Part shown: piece after piece, positions 63,356 through 64,000 of the stretch
Numbering within the stretch: position 1 is the stretch's first letter
Layout: the number at the start of each line of letters is the position of its first letter
Assembly (NCBI RefSeq): GCF_000213805.1
Contig: NC_015556.1
Span: forward strand, 1,860,001-1,924,000
Direction of reading: 5' to 3'
Length of the DNA stretch: 64,000 nucleotides
Origin: Pseudomonas fulva 12-X
Lineage (GTDB): Bacteria; Pseudomonadota; Gammaproteobacteria; Pseudomonadales; Pseudomonadaceae
The notes under the pieces: model-generated
What the model saw: the letters and a program-made list of their open reading frames with translations, nothing else
Databases searched by the model: none
Told to the model about the DNA's origin: nothing
Position numbers and translations under genes: made by a program

Positions 63356-64000
63356 ATGATGAGGATCAAACAGGTACGCGTGACGCCGATTGCGTTCCGT
63401 GATGCACCGCTGCTCAACGCCAGCGGCATCCACGAACCCTACGCACTGCGTTCGATCATCGAGGTGGAAAGCGACAACGGTTATATCGGCCTGGGTGAGA
63501 GCTACGGCGATGCGCCGGTGCTCAGCGTGCTGCAGGCCATGCAGGAGTCGCTGGTCGGCCTGGACCCCTTCGACCTGAACGGCTTGCGCGCCCGTGTGGT
63601 GAAGACCGTGGCGGCGCTCAAGCCGGGCACCGCCGGCGCCGAACTGGCGCCGGGCTCGCACCCCAGCAAACAGGTGGCCAATGCCTATTCGGCTTTCGAG
63701 GTGGCCTTTCTCGATCTGCAGGCGCGTTCCCTAGGCATGCCGCTGGTGGATCTGCTCGGTGGTGCGGTGCGCGACCGCGTGCCGTTCAGCGCCTACCTGT
63801 TTCTCAAGTACGCCGAGCACGTGGGCTCGCCCTACAAGCCGGACCGCTGGGGCGAGGGCATCAGCCCCGAGCAGATGGTCGCCCAGGCGCGCACCATGAT
63901 CGAGGAGAACGGTTTCAAGAGCATCAAACTCAAGGCCGGCACCTTGCTTGGCCCTGAGCATGAAGTGGCGTGCATCAAGGCGCTGCGCCAGGCCTTCCCG
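63356..64000 (+). CDS. gudD: Glucarate dehydratase family protein, 3' end cut by window
   Basis: The 215 residues in the window start MMRIKQVRVTPIAFRDAPLLNASGIHEPYALRSIIEVE. They belong to the enolase superfamily, with the N-terminal capping domain (GYIGLGESYGDAPVLSVLQAMQESLVG) followed by the catalytic Lys pair in FKSIKLKAGTLLGPEHEVACIKALRQAFP, which aligns with E. coli GudD. The metal-binding Asp/Glu/Asn and His-Asp dyad lie beyond the window. It dehydrates D-glucarate to 5-keto-4-deoxyglucarate. A galactarate or altronate specificity cannot be excluded. Confidence 0.82.
   Translation, partial: MMRIKQVRVTPIAFRDAPLLNASGIHEPYALRSIIEVESDNGYIGLGESYGDAPVLSVLQAMQESLVGLDPFDLNGLRARVVKTVAALKPGTAGAELAPGSHPSKQVANAYSAFEVAFLDLQARSLGMPLVDLLGGAVRDRVPFSAYLFLKYAEHVGSPYKPDRWGEGISPEQMVAQARTMIEENGFKSIKLKAGTLLGPEHEVACIKALRQAFP

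Overview
The window is high-GC, densely packed gammaproteobacterial chromosome, almost certainly Pseudomonas. The evidence is the minCDE-rluA arrangement, a long class Ia nrdA/nrdB pair, an RlhA-type U32 protein, a soluble BdlA-like PAS-MCP sensor, several Pseudomonas-style REP families and REP-associated tyrosine transposases (RAYTs). I cannot name the species. I see no rRNA, tRNA or CRISPR array and no prophage or conjugative genes. Most of the window is ordinary core or shell genome, interrupted by two short lower-GC patches and several repeat clusters.

Layout. 1-5.3 kb: the start of a ZapE-like ATPase, a small XRE regulator with a membrane partner, a YjaB-like acetyltransferase, a TSUP permease, a macro-domain protein, a C39-like protein, pyridoxal kinase PdxY and small secreted or lipoproteins. 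5.45-11.4 kb: a complete ribose operon, rbsBACRKD, behind a clear promoter and a perfect palindromic LacI-type operator. 11.4-14.7 kb: a foreign-looking island holding a 649-residue GHKL ATPase with a C-terminal PD-(D/E)XK-like nuclease region (a candidate defence gene), a zinc-ribbon-like protein and a truncated DUF4238 gene, bordered by short palindromes. 14.7-21.1 kb: an ABC importer cluster (HAD phosphatase, ATPase, two permeases, alkaline-phosphatase-superfamily enzyme, binding protein) with an adjacent GntR/UTRA regulator. TGGTCTAG-type operators lie in front of both the binding-protein gene and the regulator gene. This resembles PhnSTUV-type uptake of organophosphorus compounds, but the substrate is unknown.

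21.5-44.9 kb: mixed housekeeping and accessory genes. They include SotB and EamA exporters, MdaB, acetyltransferases, DoxX/DCC proteins, lipoproteins, the BdlA-like sensor, an Lrp regulator, RlhA (23S rRNA hydroxylation), an HDOD protein, two GGDEF diguanylate cyclases, an SMP-30-like secreted protein, a cupin, DUF2076, an ion-channel-like protein and a methyltransferase. 44.9-48.7 kb: two RAYT loci flanked by REP hairpins, the second broken by a 19-bp tandem duplication, a TPR protein with nearly identical repeats, and an AT-rich gene resembling the putative phage abortive infection family (AbiC-like). 48.7-53.9 kb: nrdB and nrdA with a roughly 0.8 kb upstream region carrying a pair of NrdR-like boxes 31 bp apart, a DnaA box and a REP pair. 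53.9-60.7 kb: an RluA-family pseudouridine synthase, minE, minD, minC, an acetyltransferase, a LysR regulator, an MFS transporter and an SH3-domain envelope protein. 60.9-64 kb: a LysR regulator divergent from an aldarate-type MFS transporter and a glucarate-dehydratase-family gene cut by the window edge.

The candidates most worth following for new biology are the GHKL-nuclease gene, the AbiC-like gene beside the RAYT cluster, and a 140-bp repeated element whose two copies keep both stems paired although the stem sequences differ.
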